64,000 bases of DNA from Daphnia pulex (Eukaryota > Arthropoda > Branchiopoda > Diplostraca > Daphniidae): contig NC_060022.1 in NCBI RefSeq assembly GCF_021134715.1, forward strand, positions 3,477,001 to 3,541,000, read 5' to 3'. The translations under genes and the position numbers were made by a program. The notes below the pieces were generated by a model. It worked only from the letters and a program-made list of their open reading frames with translations. It had not been told where the DNA came from and did no database searches. This document shows, one piece after another, positions 35,300 through 48,689 of this stretch; the first letter of the stretch is position 1, and every line of letters starts with the position of its first letter.

Positions 35300-37334
35300 C
35301 CATTTTCTCTTTGGCTCTGATGTGAGGAAATATCTTCTGGTTAATGCCAATCTAGCCCCTTCTCTACGATAAACTAAATTGATGCCATAAATTGTAATAT
35401 TTTCACTCGTGTTCCGTACCGCCAACACGCAGTGACGTCCAAGTCAGCACCAGTTGCCGGCAAGTGTTTCCGGAACGTGGAAAGTTACCGTCAATTCTGT
35501 TTTCTGTGCAGTTGTTTTGCCACGCAAGGCCGTGGCACTTATTGTTCAATCTACTTCTTTTTTTTTTTAAATTATTCAAGAAGAGCCACACAGACGGAAG
35601 TGCCGACTGCGAATTTTGCGATCTTAAAACAATCTGACTGATTTAAGAAGCCATTCCAAGTTGAAATGTGCCATTAGCACAGCAGTCGAGAGAGCAGGGC
35701 CGGAGATGTATTATGAGCGGAAAACGAATTTACGTATACAGTCGACCCTTATATATTCCGCGATCCGAAATAACGAGATTTGTTGTATCCCGACGGCGGT
35801 GTTCTCATCCCGAGGGCGACGCCAACGCGCGTGACCTACGATGTTGTTTGCTCTCAGCTGAGGAGCGAGTACCGCACGCTTCGTTTCGTATAGACTTTCG
35901 CCACTTGTTTTTTTTTTTCCTTTTCTTGTGTTCACTCTCTATTTTTCTTATCACGGGATCACTATTTATAGGTTGAGACGTGTTGTGTCTACCTGTACTC
36001 ACGGTTGCCGATCCCGCGGGAGTAAGTTTCCCACGTATTTGTTCACACCCTTCCAAAATCTATTGTTTCAGATTTTCTTTTGGCAAAGCTTTGAGTAGAG
36101 TTGGATTCTCTAATTCAAACTGGCCGTTCTGCTAGTCGTCGAGGCCGTTCAAACGGACGAAGCGTCCATGAAACATGAACGTGAGTGTGGTGGTTTAGAC
36201 CCTCCCCGCAACCAACGTCTTTTGAAGTTGCACAATTTTGTAACGGAGCAAAACCTGCCGACGTCGTCGGTCTCGCACGATCGACGCCGTGACTCTCTCA
36301 TCTTATTTTCCATGGGAAACACGCCTGGCCTGGCCTGGCCTGCGCCATAGTCCCCCGACGCTGACGCAAAGACTTTTCTTTTTTCCCGGGGTGTATATAT
36401 TTTGGTATGTTTTGCCATTGCGCTGGGTCCACGCCCTTTTGTAACTCAATCTCCGTCCGATATGCATCACGGCTCGGTGTACTGGTGGGTCTGTGTGGTG
36501 TGTCTGCGGCAGCACTGCCACGATTCTCCGTCAAACTCTCTGATGGCGATGGAATTATCATCATCGACACATCCTTGATGATTGATCTGATTCAATCATC
36601 TTGTAGTGCATAGCCGTTTCATCATTTTGGCCACGTTCAACCAGACCGACGAGAAGAAGCCATCAAGCTAAATGCCATCATTTTGATCGATGCACGTCTA
36701 TCTATATCTATTCGCACTAGTGCGAGTGTGTGTACAGCCTCTTTTATTTCCGCGTTTAGACACGGGTCGCAATCACGCGGACAAAAGATTCGCCTGCCAA
36801 GTATATGGGTCGTGGGAGGAGCTTGCGTACAACAATAAAGAAATTGCGAGGGATTCACAACCCAAATAAATGTAAGAGATGAGAAGAAAAGAGAGTGGAG
36901 TGCAGATGTTGCGGGTCGTCGTCGTAGTATTTTTGTGGGGGGGGGGGGGGGAAAGAGCGGGAGTTGCGGCGGGAGTCCCGGTGGCGCTGCTGGGAATCTC
37001 TCCAGAGAGGAGGAGGAGGAGGGAAGGATATGATGGCCCAGAGCCCGTCTGTGTCTCCCCACTTGTTCCCCCCCGACAGTGTCCGACTGTTTTTCAGTTG
37101 CCTACCAGACCCGATTCGGATAGGTCGTAGTTCTTATTCGCTCCACAGATTCTTCTTCCTTCACTTTGGGATCCTCCTCCTCCCACTTTCTCCTTCGTCT
37201 TAGTCCGCCGGAACGATCCATTCATTTGCTCCGGGCTTTCAACTTTTACGAGCGACGCGTTTCAGACAACATCATCATTTCCTTGTCGGCCAGCATGCCG
37301 CCGTAATTCAACCGACAAAAGCGGCCCGCATTTG
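35300..37334. other. Upstream region of dpr-B
   Basis: No gene recognised. Contains four CCTGG pentamers in tandem near 36320-36345 and a 15-G run at 36937-36951. The stretch 37000-37334 is probably dpr-B promoter and 5' UTR. Confidence 0.5.
36937..36951. repeat. Poly-G homopolymer (15 G)
   Basis: Uninterrupted G run upstream of dpr-B. Confidence 0.9.
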
Positions 37335-40300
37335 ATGATGGCGATGACGGGAGTGCTGGTGGTCCTCGCCCGTCAACTCTTCATCTACTCTCTGCTGATT
37401 GTCGCCAACGAGAGTAAAAGAATCGAAAAAATAGCAGAAAGAAATCAAGACGGCGACCGTCTGCTCCGTCTGCGCAAACATAGTTGTGTCTCATCATCTC
37501 GTGCAGGTCATCTGGGAGCCTTGCCCGGATTGTTTGCCGACCACCACCAGCAGCAGGACGGATGTGATCACGACCACGGACCGGCTCCATCGTTCAGCGC
37601 TCCGCAGAACGGCTCGACCGTGAAAGGCCATCACGGCGCTCCCGCTCAACTGCACTGCAACATTCAAGACCTCCATCACCGAGCGGTAGGAATTTCATCC
37701 TCTTCTTCTTCTTCTTCTTTTTGATGTTGTTGTTGTTGTTGTTTTTTCTTGTCCTTTTAGTGGACCCTGAGTAGTATAATAATCTCGGCGCGTCTCCTTC
37801 CCATTCTTGAATCGTGATTGGACGAGTCAGCTGCCGTCGAGAGACCGGCTGTTAGTTGTTATGTACCAGCTAAGAGATCCGGCTGGCGGAATAAACTGAG
37901 AGAGAGCCGGGCAAACAATCGATTACAGCCCCGGCGGCCACCCATATCTCTGAAAAGGGAGCTCCTATAACGGTGTACGCGCGACAAAAATGCCGTCCTA
38001 GATCGCCCCGATGTCGAATCACGTATACGTGGAAGGGGGCTTGCGAGATGTGGAATAATCCGGGATATAGGAGCGCGAAGAATTGTGCATGTCAATCCAA
38101 GCCCCATCGATTTTGGTTTGGGTGTTCCCTAGCTGTACTCGCTGTACTTATACATAGACGCCCGTCTAAAATTGAGAGACACACCAGTCGAGAAATCCAA
38201 TTGAATGGCTGATGCAACTGTCGCCGTGTCTTTGAACTAGCAAAAGTTCTTTATTTGCCACTTGAAGTGTGTGAGAGAAAAGAGAGTGACAGAACGAGGG
38301 TTAGACGCATAGTAAATAACATCAAAACTTACGTACGGTACGTTGGCAAACAAACTTTTTGTCTATCTCAAAGAAAAGCAATCTTATTTTTTGGTGGGGG
38401 GCTCTATATGTACAACTTTGATAATTCTAGGGAAGATTGATCGAATCCTTTGGAGCACGTGCGGCTTCTCCGCATAAGATTGCAACTCTTCAGGGTCTCC
38501 CCCTGGCATACGATTCATTGAATTATTTATATAGTATAGACTCACAATGCCGCTTGATAGAATAGGCGCTTGGCATATCGAGCGGGAACAAAGTCACCTT
38601 AATGAACGGCCAAAGTCATTTCCTACTTGTCTTTAAAATAGGGCGGGAGAACGTTTTCATTTGGATATACCTGCAGCACACAGAGTTGTAGTCATTTTCT
38701 CATTTATAGTCTTCGCTTCGCTATAATGTAATTTCTTTGTTCAGACTCTAATAAGGCATCGCTGAACGAGTTGGCTAGACAATTTGCAAAGAAATAGGAA
38801 GATGGGGGAACACAGTCGGTTCGAAAACCAGTCCAGCATTTACATTATTCAACGCTGTACATTTTATCAAATGGGGATGAATTCGTCGTGAGCCCAAAAG
38901 GCCCAAGTTGAGGTGGGGATAAAAAAGAAGAGGAAAAACTTCCCGAGTCTTTTGTGCGGATGTTGGAGGTATGAGAAGCCGCTCCAGAGTGAGTGAAGGA
39001 AAAACGGCAATCAAATGCATTCTATAGCAGCGCTTCTTTTTTGTGAGATTTACTTTTTCTTATTATGCTCTTTTTTTTTATATCATCTAGTCTACTACTC
39101 CTATACACAAGCTGGCCAAATATTTATGAGCGCCATGCATTTATCGACGGAAGCGCGGGGACGAGTTCAGCAATGCGAATCGTATAAGCTGCCGAGCATT
39201 CCCTTCTGGCTATCGGGCGAATTAAAGAAAATACTACACACAGTTTATATACACACTACCCGCGATGCCTAGACGTATAAATAAAAGGGGGGCGGGCGGA
39301 AAAGATGTTGTTGTTGCCCGTCCTTGTTATGGGTCTCATCACACAGCCGTGAGTGGCCGACCGCGAAATAAATATACACACAAGAAAACCACACAACCAA
39401 AAGAAGAGAGAGAGACGATATAAATCGAGGCAGTGGAGTAGAATAAGAGCCAAAGTCTCTTGGCCGTAAATAGGACGCGCCGGGGCAATGTTTTTCTCCG
39501 CTACTGCCCAGCAACGGCGGCTTTATATTCGCGGTGTAGTTCATGAAGACGCATGATGGCCAGCAGTTTCTTTCTTTCTTCATCCTTTTGTCTTTTTCTT
39601 TCTTGGCTGCTTTTCTCATTGTTGCTCGAAAACGATACATGTTGTGTGGGGGTTCATCTCGATTGCTCCGGTTGGATCGTCGGCCGGACCTCAATATGAT
39701 CTATGCACTGCGGCAACGGTCAAGAGAGACTCTTGGGCGCGGATCATACGCTCTACTGGATTCAATCACTTTGGTGATATATTGCGTATTAGAGGGGGCT
39801 ATATACATCCGCTTGTTTCTTATATTTCTCTTTTAATGAAAAACGACCGACTTTTAGGGTCTAGTCTTCAAGTCTGAACTGTTGACTCGCTCATATCGCA
39901 CATTCATCTTGACTTTTGGAGCGCGCGCATATATTGTCGGACATTATTCAGTGTATTGTATTACCAGTTTGAGACAAACTGCGTGTGCCCTCCTTTGTCG
40001 TCTAAATATTATAGAGACGCATGGGGATGGGATGGTTAACTTGGTTAGAGAGTTCGCCCAGTGCTCCTGGATAATGTATCACGAATGAAAAGACTTTGAC
40101 TTATGAATTTGTATGATCCATTATTTCTCTTGGAAAAAACGACAGGTGTCTTGGATCAGGAAGACGGAGGACGATTTGCAGCTGCTGACGGTGGGAGAAT
40201 CCAGTCACACGGCCGACCCGCGGATAAATCCGGAATTTATTTAGTAACAAACAAACATTTTCCTTTTTCCAACTTGTGTGTCAGATAAGAAAAGAAAACT

Positions 40301-42068
40301 AAATTGTGACGTTAAACAATGTTCTATTATATCCACATGGGAAATGATTGCAGTCCACATTTATGGCAGCTCAAGTTCAATCCAGCGATGATAAACGATT
40401 CCGGTACTTACCTCTGTCATATATCCACCGACCCACCACTCATCCGCTACATTCATCTGGAGATTTCAGGTAATATTTGATTCATTTTTAAGCTGCTCGC
40501 ACTCCCACAGCCCTGGCTCTGATGCACTACTACTCATCCTCAACACCGCAAGTTCATTCAGAATCCCGAGTATAATTTTGTGCGTTATCGATTATTTCCC
40601 CCCGCAACTTCATTTATCATCCGCCACTCCGGAGGCTGGATACATCTGCATCCAAAAAATGAAAATGAAAATTCAATGGGAAAAAAGGGGTTTCGCCATC
40701 AATATTCGTGGGTAATTTTCAGTTTCGGGTATCAAGTCGGCCGAGTCGTTTGTCACGGTCAGTGTTACCCATTTATCGACGGGAATTTGATCCTTGAATG
40801 GACGACGGAGGCAACCATACGTCTTAGTCGTCGTAGCGCTGGCCTGCCTGATCGATCGTCCATCATTTGGTGGGGAGGATAGCGCGACTCTATATACTAT
40901 GACTTGAGACGACCCATCGGTTTGGCCCAGTGTCGTAACATTTGTCACGTTGGCACTGCCCAACTCTTCCTCCTCCCTCCACAAAACGAAAAAGGAGGAG
41001 GAAACTCTCCTTCTTGTCATTGCCGATATACGTGCGTGAGAACCAGACATATCCGGTCCACCCCATCCATTTAGAATATGAATGATGTACCGTGTAACGT
41101 TTCCCTGTACAAGCGATATGAGAAGTAGAGGAGGGAGACACACTACACAACCCGTTTCTCCCCTGTTTATCTATTTGCTGGCGCTATCCGTCTTTGAGAA
41201 TCACGCTCCCTTTACTCCACGTCGATTCGGTTAGCTTGGCCGTCTCTCATCCGGTTCCGTATATACTACTATATTGCGCCATTGGAATTTAAGCGGATAG
41301 TCCTGTATTTTTTTCCTTCGTTTCGTTTCGTTTCGTTTCGTGTTTTTATTGAATAATGTAAACGGAAGTGTGTGTCAGTCAGTTCCAGAACCAATCGTCG
41401 AGATCGTCGACAGCCAAACGGATGCGGCCGTTTCGTCGGATCGCGTCCTCTACTACCGGATCGGCTCCAGTCTCGAACTGCGCTGTCGAGTCAGACACTA
41501 CTGGATCAAGCCGAAGATTTTTCAATGGCTCAAATCAGGCACTCCCGTTGCCGATGAACTCTGGCGCGGTGGCATCAGGTCGTTATTTTCTCGTGTCGGC
41601 TGTCGCTTTTGTAAACATCCGATAAAAAAGAAGCGCAGTCGGTGATTGATTTCTAACGCTCGTATTTTTATGTTGGTGGGCGGATTGAGACAGTATCTAC
41701 ACGGAAATCACCAAGCCCGGCCAGTTGGAAAACAAACTCAGCATTGCCAACGCAACGATCAACGACGGCGGTAACTACACGTGCAGTTTAGACTCGTTTT
41801 CCTTCAGCATCGTCGTTCATTTCCTGAAAGGTGAACTTATTTGGGGATCTCATCTGTATACAGTTACTAGATTTTATACTGATGATTCTTTTGATTGACT
41901 TTTGCAGAAGAGAAACAAGCTGCCTCACAGCACGCAACGAATGGCGGCCGTTTGTCGCTAGCGTTGCATTCCCTCAATCAGGAACTAGTTCGTCATTTGC
42001 TCCTCTCGTTTCTAGTCCAAATCGTCATCGTCCACCAGCATCATCACTTATTCCGTGTCGTTCGCTGA
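37335..42068 (+). CDS. Dpr-type two-Ig cell-surface protein (dpr-B)
   Basis: Second Dpr-class gene, same strand as dpr-A. Seven exons: 37335-37413, 37507-37685, 40146-40243, 40354-40469, 41383-41578, 41694-41830, 41908-42068, giving 321 aa. The start MMAMTGVLVVLARQLFIYSL gives a signal peptide. Ig1: AQLHCNIQ, VSWIRKTEDD, LLTVGE, DSGTYLCHIS. Ig2: LELRCRVRHYW, FQWLKSG, an NATINDGGNYTCSL segment. The tail has a short hydrophobic run (LLLSFLVQIVIV) followed by HQHHHLFRVVR, less typical of GPI signals than dpr-A. Intron positions and phases match dpr-A: phase 1 after the signal exon, phase 0 before VSW, phase 1, phase 2 and phase 1 later. dpr-B has one extra intron inside Ig1 (40244-40353). Introns 37686-40145 and 40470-41382 contain nothing recognised. 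AATAAA at 42606. Confidence 0.87.
37700..37743. repeat. TCT and GTT trinucleotide microsatellites
   Basis: A (TCT)n run passes into a (GTT)n run just inside the second intron of dpr-B. Confidence 0.9.
41316..41341. repeat. TTTCG pentamer microsatellite
   Basis: About five TTTCG units in the intron before the Ig2 exon of dpr-B. They supply a pyrimidine tract some 40 bp upstream of the acceptor. Confidence 0.9.
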
Positions 42069-42749
42069 CCTATGAATCGTGCCGGCTGAAGATACTTCCA
42101 TTTCCTTCCCCCCACTTGGCAAATCAGATGAGACGCTACGTGATCAGAATATGTCCCAGCAGGTCCCGCCGAGGATCCGCTGTCTGCTGAAACTGACTGT
42201 TCAACTTTCTATTCAATAGAGGGACTAATATTTTGGATCGAATTCAAATCGGATTTGATGTTTCCACTATTTAGTTTTATGATTTACAAATTATTGCTGC
42301 GGATACCATATGAAAAAAAAAAAAGAAATTGATCCCCCCAAAAAAGAAGATACCATTTTATATTCTCTCCTTCTGATATTTCTCTTGTTCGCGCTATTAT
42401 ATACATACCAGTCCGGCCGTTATAAAATCAAATACTGTTTGTATTGCAACCCATCGAGCAATCGATTGAATTGCTATTTCCATTTTGTAGATATTTACCA
42501 TGGTCAATATATATGTTGACTGAGCTATCTTCTGCGTTTTCTTTTTCTTCTTTCTTGCTGGGCAGTTTCCTATTGTGTAACATGTGCACTACGATAAACG
42601 CGCACAATAAATATAAGACCCTCCAGGACGACGATCGGAAATTGCCAAATGAATTGAATGGCTTCGCCTTTATCGATGGCCACTTCCTTTGAGTGTATGC
42701 ACATAAGATTCGATTGCGAATAAAGAAATACTGCGTACATAAAAGACAT
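42069..42749. other. 3' UTR and flank of dpr-B
   Basis: AATAAA at 42606-42611. No further gene. Confidence 0.6.
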
Positions 42750-44088
42750 ATACCCTCTTGGCTTATAAGGGGGTCCAGGAGGGTCTTATTGATGCGGTTG
42801 CGGTCTAAAAGTAATTATCTGGGGATCTGTGCAAATTTTTACTTTTATCTGGGCTGTGGTAGTGGGGCTCAGTGTAACTTGTTGCAAGACAAACTATTAG
42901 ATATTAGATACTAAAATAAAATCCTGGATGTCGAACGTGGGTGAGAAAACCGCTTTTATTAATTTTGAACGTGGATTTAGGATAGGAGTCGATTTTTAAT
43001 AGATTCTATCGATTTCTTAAGAAAAGTGTCGTCTGCTAGAAATAAAATTACTAAAACGTGGTCATCGTGTCAACTTGGTCGCGTCTATTACTCTATTTAT
43101 GGAATAGCTTAATACATACTCCATGCTGTTTAAAAGGTAAATTAAGCTTAGAATACAAACAGAATGACTATATGGGAGATTAAATAAAAGAGTTACACCT
43201 GTTCCTAGTTTGTGAAATGTTATAATTTTCAGACTATCATTTCAATCATGTAAGCTCCCTGTTGATGCATGACAGTTTGTTTGTATCATTGTGTAACCTT
43301 TATTTCCTTTGAGCAGATTTAAGGCCTGTGCCAGCCATCATTACCACAAGATATGCCAGTTTTGCATGTCACACCATTGCTTGGGTAATGATTTTCGTTA
43401 TTTTTATTATTTGTTTGACCTGCTAGCTATTTATTTAATGATGCATGACTTGCATAACTGCATTGTATTTCAAGGAAACCTAAAATTCTCTTGTTTTTAA
43501 CCGTAAGGGTTTACCCAGTGTCTTATTTTCAACTTGCCCTTACTTGTTGTTTCTGTAAATATTTTTCGTAACTCATTTTTTATTTCCATTTAGATAAACA
43601 GCATTTCTCTTGATTGGAGAAACCACCGATGTCGTCCCAGTTAAGGATCTCTTCTTCCCCTTTCTTTGACCAACATGGGTGTATCGAGTGTATACACGAG
43701 GACGCCCTTTTTCCTATTCCGCCTGGCGTACTCAACTCTTTTGTGGATGGGGCACTTGTGGATGCCTGGCTTTTTTCACAGGCTTAAAGGTAGGAAACAT
43801 TTTATTTCTATTCTCCCTTTTTTGGCAATTTTGGGTGGCGTTGATTATAAATCGTGACATAGTACGGAGTACGATTATTCCACAGCTAGGCGGTTGACTG
43901 GGACTGTTTTCTTATATGCTCTTATTTATTTTTACCCAGACAGGGTTCATTTGGTAACCCATTTGTAGAACGACTGCAGATCAGGCCTGTTTTTGTAATA
44001 TTTTAACTTTAAACACTTCAAGCAACGAGCAAATAGAAAATGTTACGACCAAGAGGGACCTGCCCGCCACAACGGCACCTCCTCTATG
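42750..44088. repeat. Diverged direct repeat, copy B (non-coding)
   Basis: Partner of 33826-35299. It begins at CCCTCTTGGCTT and ends at the CGGCACCTCCT block. The possible conserved exon is 43594-43789, with the same acceptor context and a GTAGGAAA donor. The short frames opening in this exon in the two copies share only LRISSSP and then diverge, so peptide function is doubtful. Confidence 0.75.
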
Positions 44089-47000
44089 TTTCCATGGAGA
44101 CGATATTGTATATAGGACGTTGGAGATTCAGCAATTCAGATTTGAAATTCGATCCCCCCCGCTGTCGTTGCCGATCTTATTTGGGACTTTTTGATGCGCG
44201 GTATACTCAGCGAACGTGTCGAGTTTGAAAATAGTTTTCCGTGTTTCCACTTTCATTTCCATCCTTGGGCGATGTCAAAATGCATATGCTATTACAACAT
44301 CCAAGCGGAGCCGACATCCTCACATATAACTTTCTCTCCCCCTTTGCCATCCGCCATAGAGCGATCGATTTTTCCGGGAATTTCTTTTCCTATACTGCAC
44401 AAAACAACATCACCAAAGGAAATCAGCTTATAGCTTATACAGTGCAGCACAATATATGATAAGACATCAGTGTTAACGTACACTTGAGTGGATTTTGAGT
44501 GGGATGCCATTGGATATTCGTTGTTCGCTTATCCGCACTCATCTCAGTCAATAAGCGATCCCGTCCGACTTGTGAAGACGCTTTCAACGGAACTCGTACG
44601 GACATAAGCACAATATAAGACCCAACTTGTAAGCGCTCTCCTCAAGGCAGCCAAATACTTTCGACACATAATATAGCGCCCGCCATGAGTCTCCGTCCAG
44701 AAGAAGAAGAGGAAGAGGAACTTGTTATTCTGACCTCCTGACGATGGGGAATAGAAATTTGTCAATCCATTCACTCGTTGACGCACAGTCTAGATTTTAT
44801 CCAATAAAATACAAAGAATCTTCCATCAGTCATCCCCAAAAGGTTGAACACCAACTGAATTTGAAAAAGTTTAGGTGTCGAAAAACACGCAGGATTTTTA
44901 GCGGCTGCTCGAGTGACTCAAGGGGACAGTGTCAATAGTTGATAATGAACCTCGTTCAACCGTCGTTAAGCCGGGGTGAAAAAAATATATTGTCATTAGC
45001 GAAGAAAACAACACGTACTCGCTCGTTTCATTATGCTGAACAAAACATGTAGCCTTCAGGTCATTGCAGCTGTTGGTGTCATACCTCGTCTCTTGTTGAA
45101 GTGGAGTTCGTGTCCCTTTGATGACGAGTTGAGTTGAATCACAGCTTGCTAGCTGCCGCAGGAAACGTCGAACCAGACGTCTTGATATGATTTCCGGTCA
45201 TGAAAGATATATATGTAGCGTCGAGTGCCCAGCAGCTCCGTGATGAGTCAAAGGTTTGTGTACAAACATTGCCTGATCAAAGATCTGTATAGTTGTCTCC
45301 GAAATAACGTTTCGTATGATCTGACTCCCGTCACGTCACAAGGGGGTGTATAGTGTACGATGATACACCCCCGTCGTCTGTGTCCACCACTGTATCATCA
45401 ATGAACTCGCTCGTTTTATTTCTTGTTTGTTTTGACATTATGGCAAATCGGGAACGAGATGGGCTTCTGAGTAGCTGCACTTCTCAGTCTAGATCATGCG
45501 CAATTTCAAACCGGCGAATTTTGTTATTATTCCTCAATATTATTTTAACTGGCCTGGCAAGGAAAAGAAGGCCAGCAAATGTTTTCTTGGAATGATCAAG
45601 TTGGCAGCTAGGCGTTACCGGAAAACTCTTGGCGCCCTACGTGCTATTTTCAGTTCAAAAATATCAAAAGAGACGCTCTGTTGTATTTACATTTGTCTAC
45701 GTAAACCTTTTCATTCCGAGAGACATGTCTTAGTTGCGCTCTGCTGGGAACGTATTGTATTACTCTTCAAGTCGCTGAGTCAACACTCAGTCTAAAAGGA
45801 TTGGCAAACCACGCCAGGGCTATTATAGACTTGCTACACTCTTCATATGCACAGTAGAGGCCTATACACTTCACTAAGAACGAGTTTATAAATGCAAAGT
45901 ACGGGAAACTGAAACTTTTGGGGGGAAACTGAAGTGTTGTATACGCAACGGGTCCAGTGTGTACACAATCAAGAAAACCCATTCGTTCTAGTCAATTAAC
46001 CGATTTTAATTAGTTTAGTTGAGCTAGGAAATTTTGATGATTTGATTTGTACAGCGCTAATTAGCCAGAAGGCATTTCGCCTCGAAGAGACTCTATCAAA
46101 GAGGCTTCTTTTACATGGAAAGAAGTTTGACGATCCCCAGCAAATAGATACACAATATTCCTCGAAATATAATTTTTTAAATAACAAGAAATGATTGCTA
46201 TAACTTTGTTACTTGCACCTCGTTGATATGATTGTTTTCATGCGCTTCATTAGCAGAGGAGTAAATTTTTAGGAGAGGCCTGATCATTTCTGTGAAAACA
46301 GCAATCATTTAATGAATTATATTGACTGGAATGCGTTAGCATTAATTCGCTTCTACGTATAAAGAGTAATAACGAGCTTTTGTTTCAGAAGTAACAAATA
46401 ATAGAACGTAATATGCGGATACAACTTCCAGGGGCGTGTTTTTTGTCGCCGATGATGGATGGACGAATCCAAAAAACCCACTCCGCATCACGGCGTAAAA
46501 TTAAAATCGATTAGCACCGCAACGCGGGTGCTGGAAGAAAATTTGCTTTGCGCGTTATCCCGTCCGCACGCACGCCAAAAAAATAAGAAGCCATCGATTT
46601 TCTTTTAATGGCCAACCGGCACGTTATTTCGTACCCGTTTTATATGAAGCAACGATCCAGCTCGACTCTGATAATGACGACTGGCCTAGCTGCGAGTTTC
46701 ATTCGCGTTATTGCGAGCGGGAACTTGAAAATTAAATTTCCCCGGATGACGAATTTTTAAATTACGATGGCGCAATTATTTCGGTTGGAATTTATTGTGT
46801 CATTTCTATTCTATATTCATGCGCCAGAATTGCGAAGGCGAGCCTAGTTTATAGGCTGTGAGCTAGTTTGAACCGCTGTGGCTAATCCGATGTGAACTTT
46901 TGACGGACGACCGTTTGGACGAAAATCTTGAGGGCATCGTTAAAACCCACGATGGAGAGTAGACGAGGATTTTTCAAGAGTTCTTTCCCACACTCATTTC

Positions 47001-47263
47001 CAAGACTTTGTGGACTCCACCTAGCACTGGAGTTACGGCCTAATGGTAAACGTCAGCGTTCCTATCTCGCTGTTTTTTAAAAAATGCATTGCCGCGAAGC
47101 GAGAACTTGTCATCGCAGAATAAGTTTCGGTTGTAGATGAATTAAGAAAAAAAGAAAGAAAAAGTCCATCAAACAGCTTTTTATATCAAATATCTATGAA
47201 TAGGTCCCCAGACGGCCCAGAGCCCAAACCCACTTACTAGGTGTATATATTTTATTGTATGCT
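44089..47263. other. Intergenic region left of the palindrome, nothing recognised
   Basis: Unique sequence with only short unsupported frames. No tRNA, rRNA or transposon protein was recognised. Confidence 0.55.
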
Positions 47264-48689
47264 AGAAAAATCAGAATAAAGGTTTATCCCCCCCTCCCCG
47301 TAAATTTGACCTTAGACGGTTTCACGATTTTTTATTATCGGTATGCCAGGACACAATGCAGCAATCCCACAATTTGATGATTCGTTCAATCGAATGTTTT
47401 AATGCTCATCTGTTTTTAATTAAATTAGTAGTAGCTAAGGAAAAAATTCGAGGAAAAAATGTGTTAACTGTTTAGCGTTATTGAAGGTGCATTATATTGA
47501 AGGTGTGAAGAAGCATTATGTTGAGGCTACAGCTACAGTAGTGCTACACTGCTACACTAACATGTCCGTCAACCGTTAAACCGTTAACGGTTTAGGAAAC
47601 TTTTTACTCCCCACCCCTAGATGGCGAAGTCGTCTAGTTCGTGCCCATCTCGCGGCAGTCATCGAAAGCTGTTGTCTGATTCGACTTCTTTACAGTTGAT
47701 TAGAAGCGTGTTGAGACTTGAGAGAAAGAGACGCCATTGTTCTGATTGTTGGAGTTTTGAAGTTAGGTGGGTTCCTTGGCAGAGATGTCTTTCTATTTAT
47801 GCTCTGAAGAGTTGTCTATGGTGAGCGCGATTATTTGTTTTTGTACGTGATATAACCCCGAAAGTCTTAAGTGTCGTTTATTTGTAGACGAATCTTGAAG
47901 CTTTAAGATTTGGGTACCATTCTGTCAACCACGCTGTCCACCACGCTGTCTTCACATGAAGCTGAGTAACATTGAACATTACAATGTTTTTACTGGTAAA
48001 ACTATTGATTGAACTAATTAAAATTTTTATCATGACATTTACAATGTTGTATTGCAGGCCCCCTTTTAAAATATGGAACTTTAGCCATCCTATTGTGTGG
48101 GCTGCATGGAACTCATTTACCTTTGCTGTGAACGTCGGTAACATGTACACTAATTGAAGGACAGTAATGTGACTATCTTATTCAGTTTACTAAAGTGTAG
48201 TAAAAGTTGAATTGTAGAAATTAAAATCTTCCAATAATTATGAATGTGCTAATAATAATTGTTTCTTGTATTCTTTTTAGGTATAAGACGCACAACATTT
48301 AGAATGATGGAGTACCAATGTTGAAGCAAGAACAGGAAACAGGTATTGCTCTCATCTTCTCATGCCTCTTTCACACTCTAAAGTACTAGAATATTTGTTA
48401 AGTAAACTGTGTGAAGTAGAAAGGATGGGGATAATTCTTCTGATGTATAGGATAAAACACTGTATTTTTATTGGAAATAACAAAAGATTTCGAATAAAAG
48501 GTACTTTGCTGTTTAAATTTAAATTTATTGGGATAGTTTAATGCGTGTGGGCTGCCGAAGTCAAACTTATCTTCTAAAGAAATGTTTCTTAAATGGAATA
48601 ACTAATGAAAGCTTATTGCCTCTTAACCAGCATCTGATCATAATAACGGAATATTATAATGGAATTCCTCATTTATTTTCTCAGAATCT

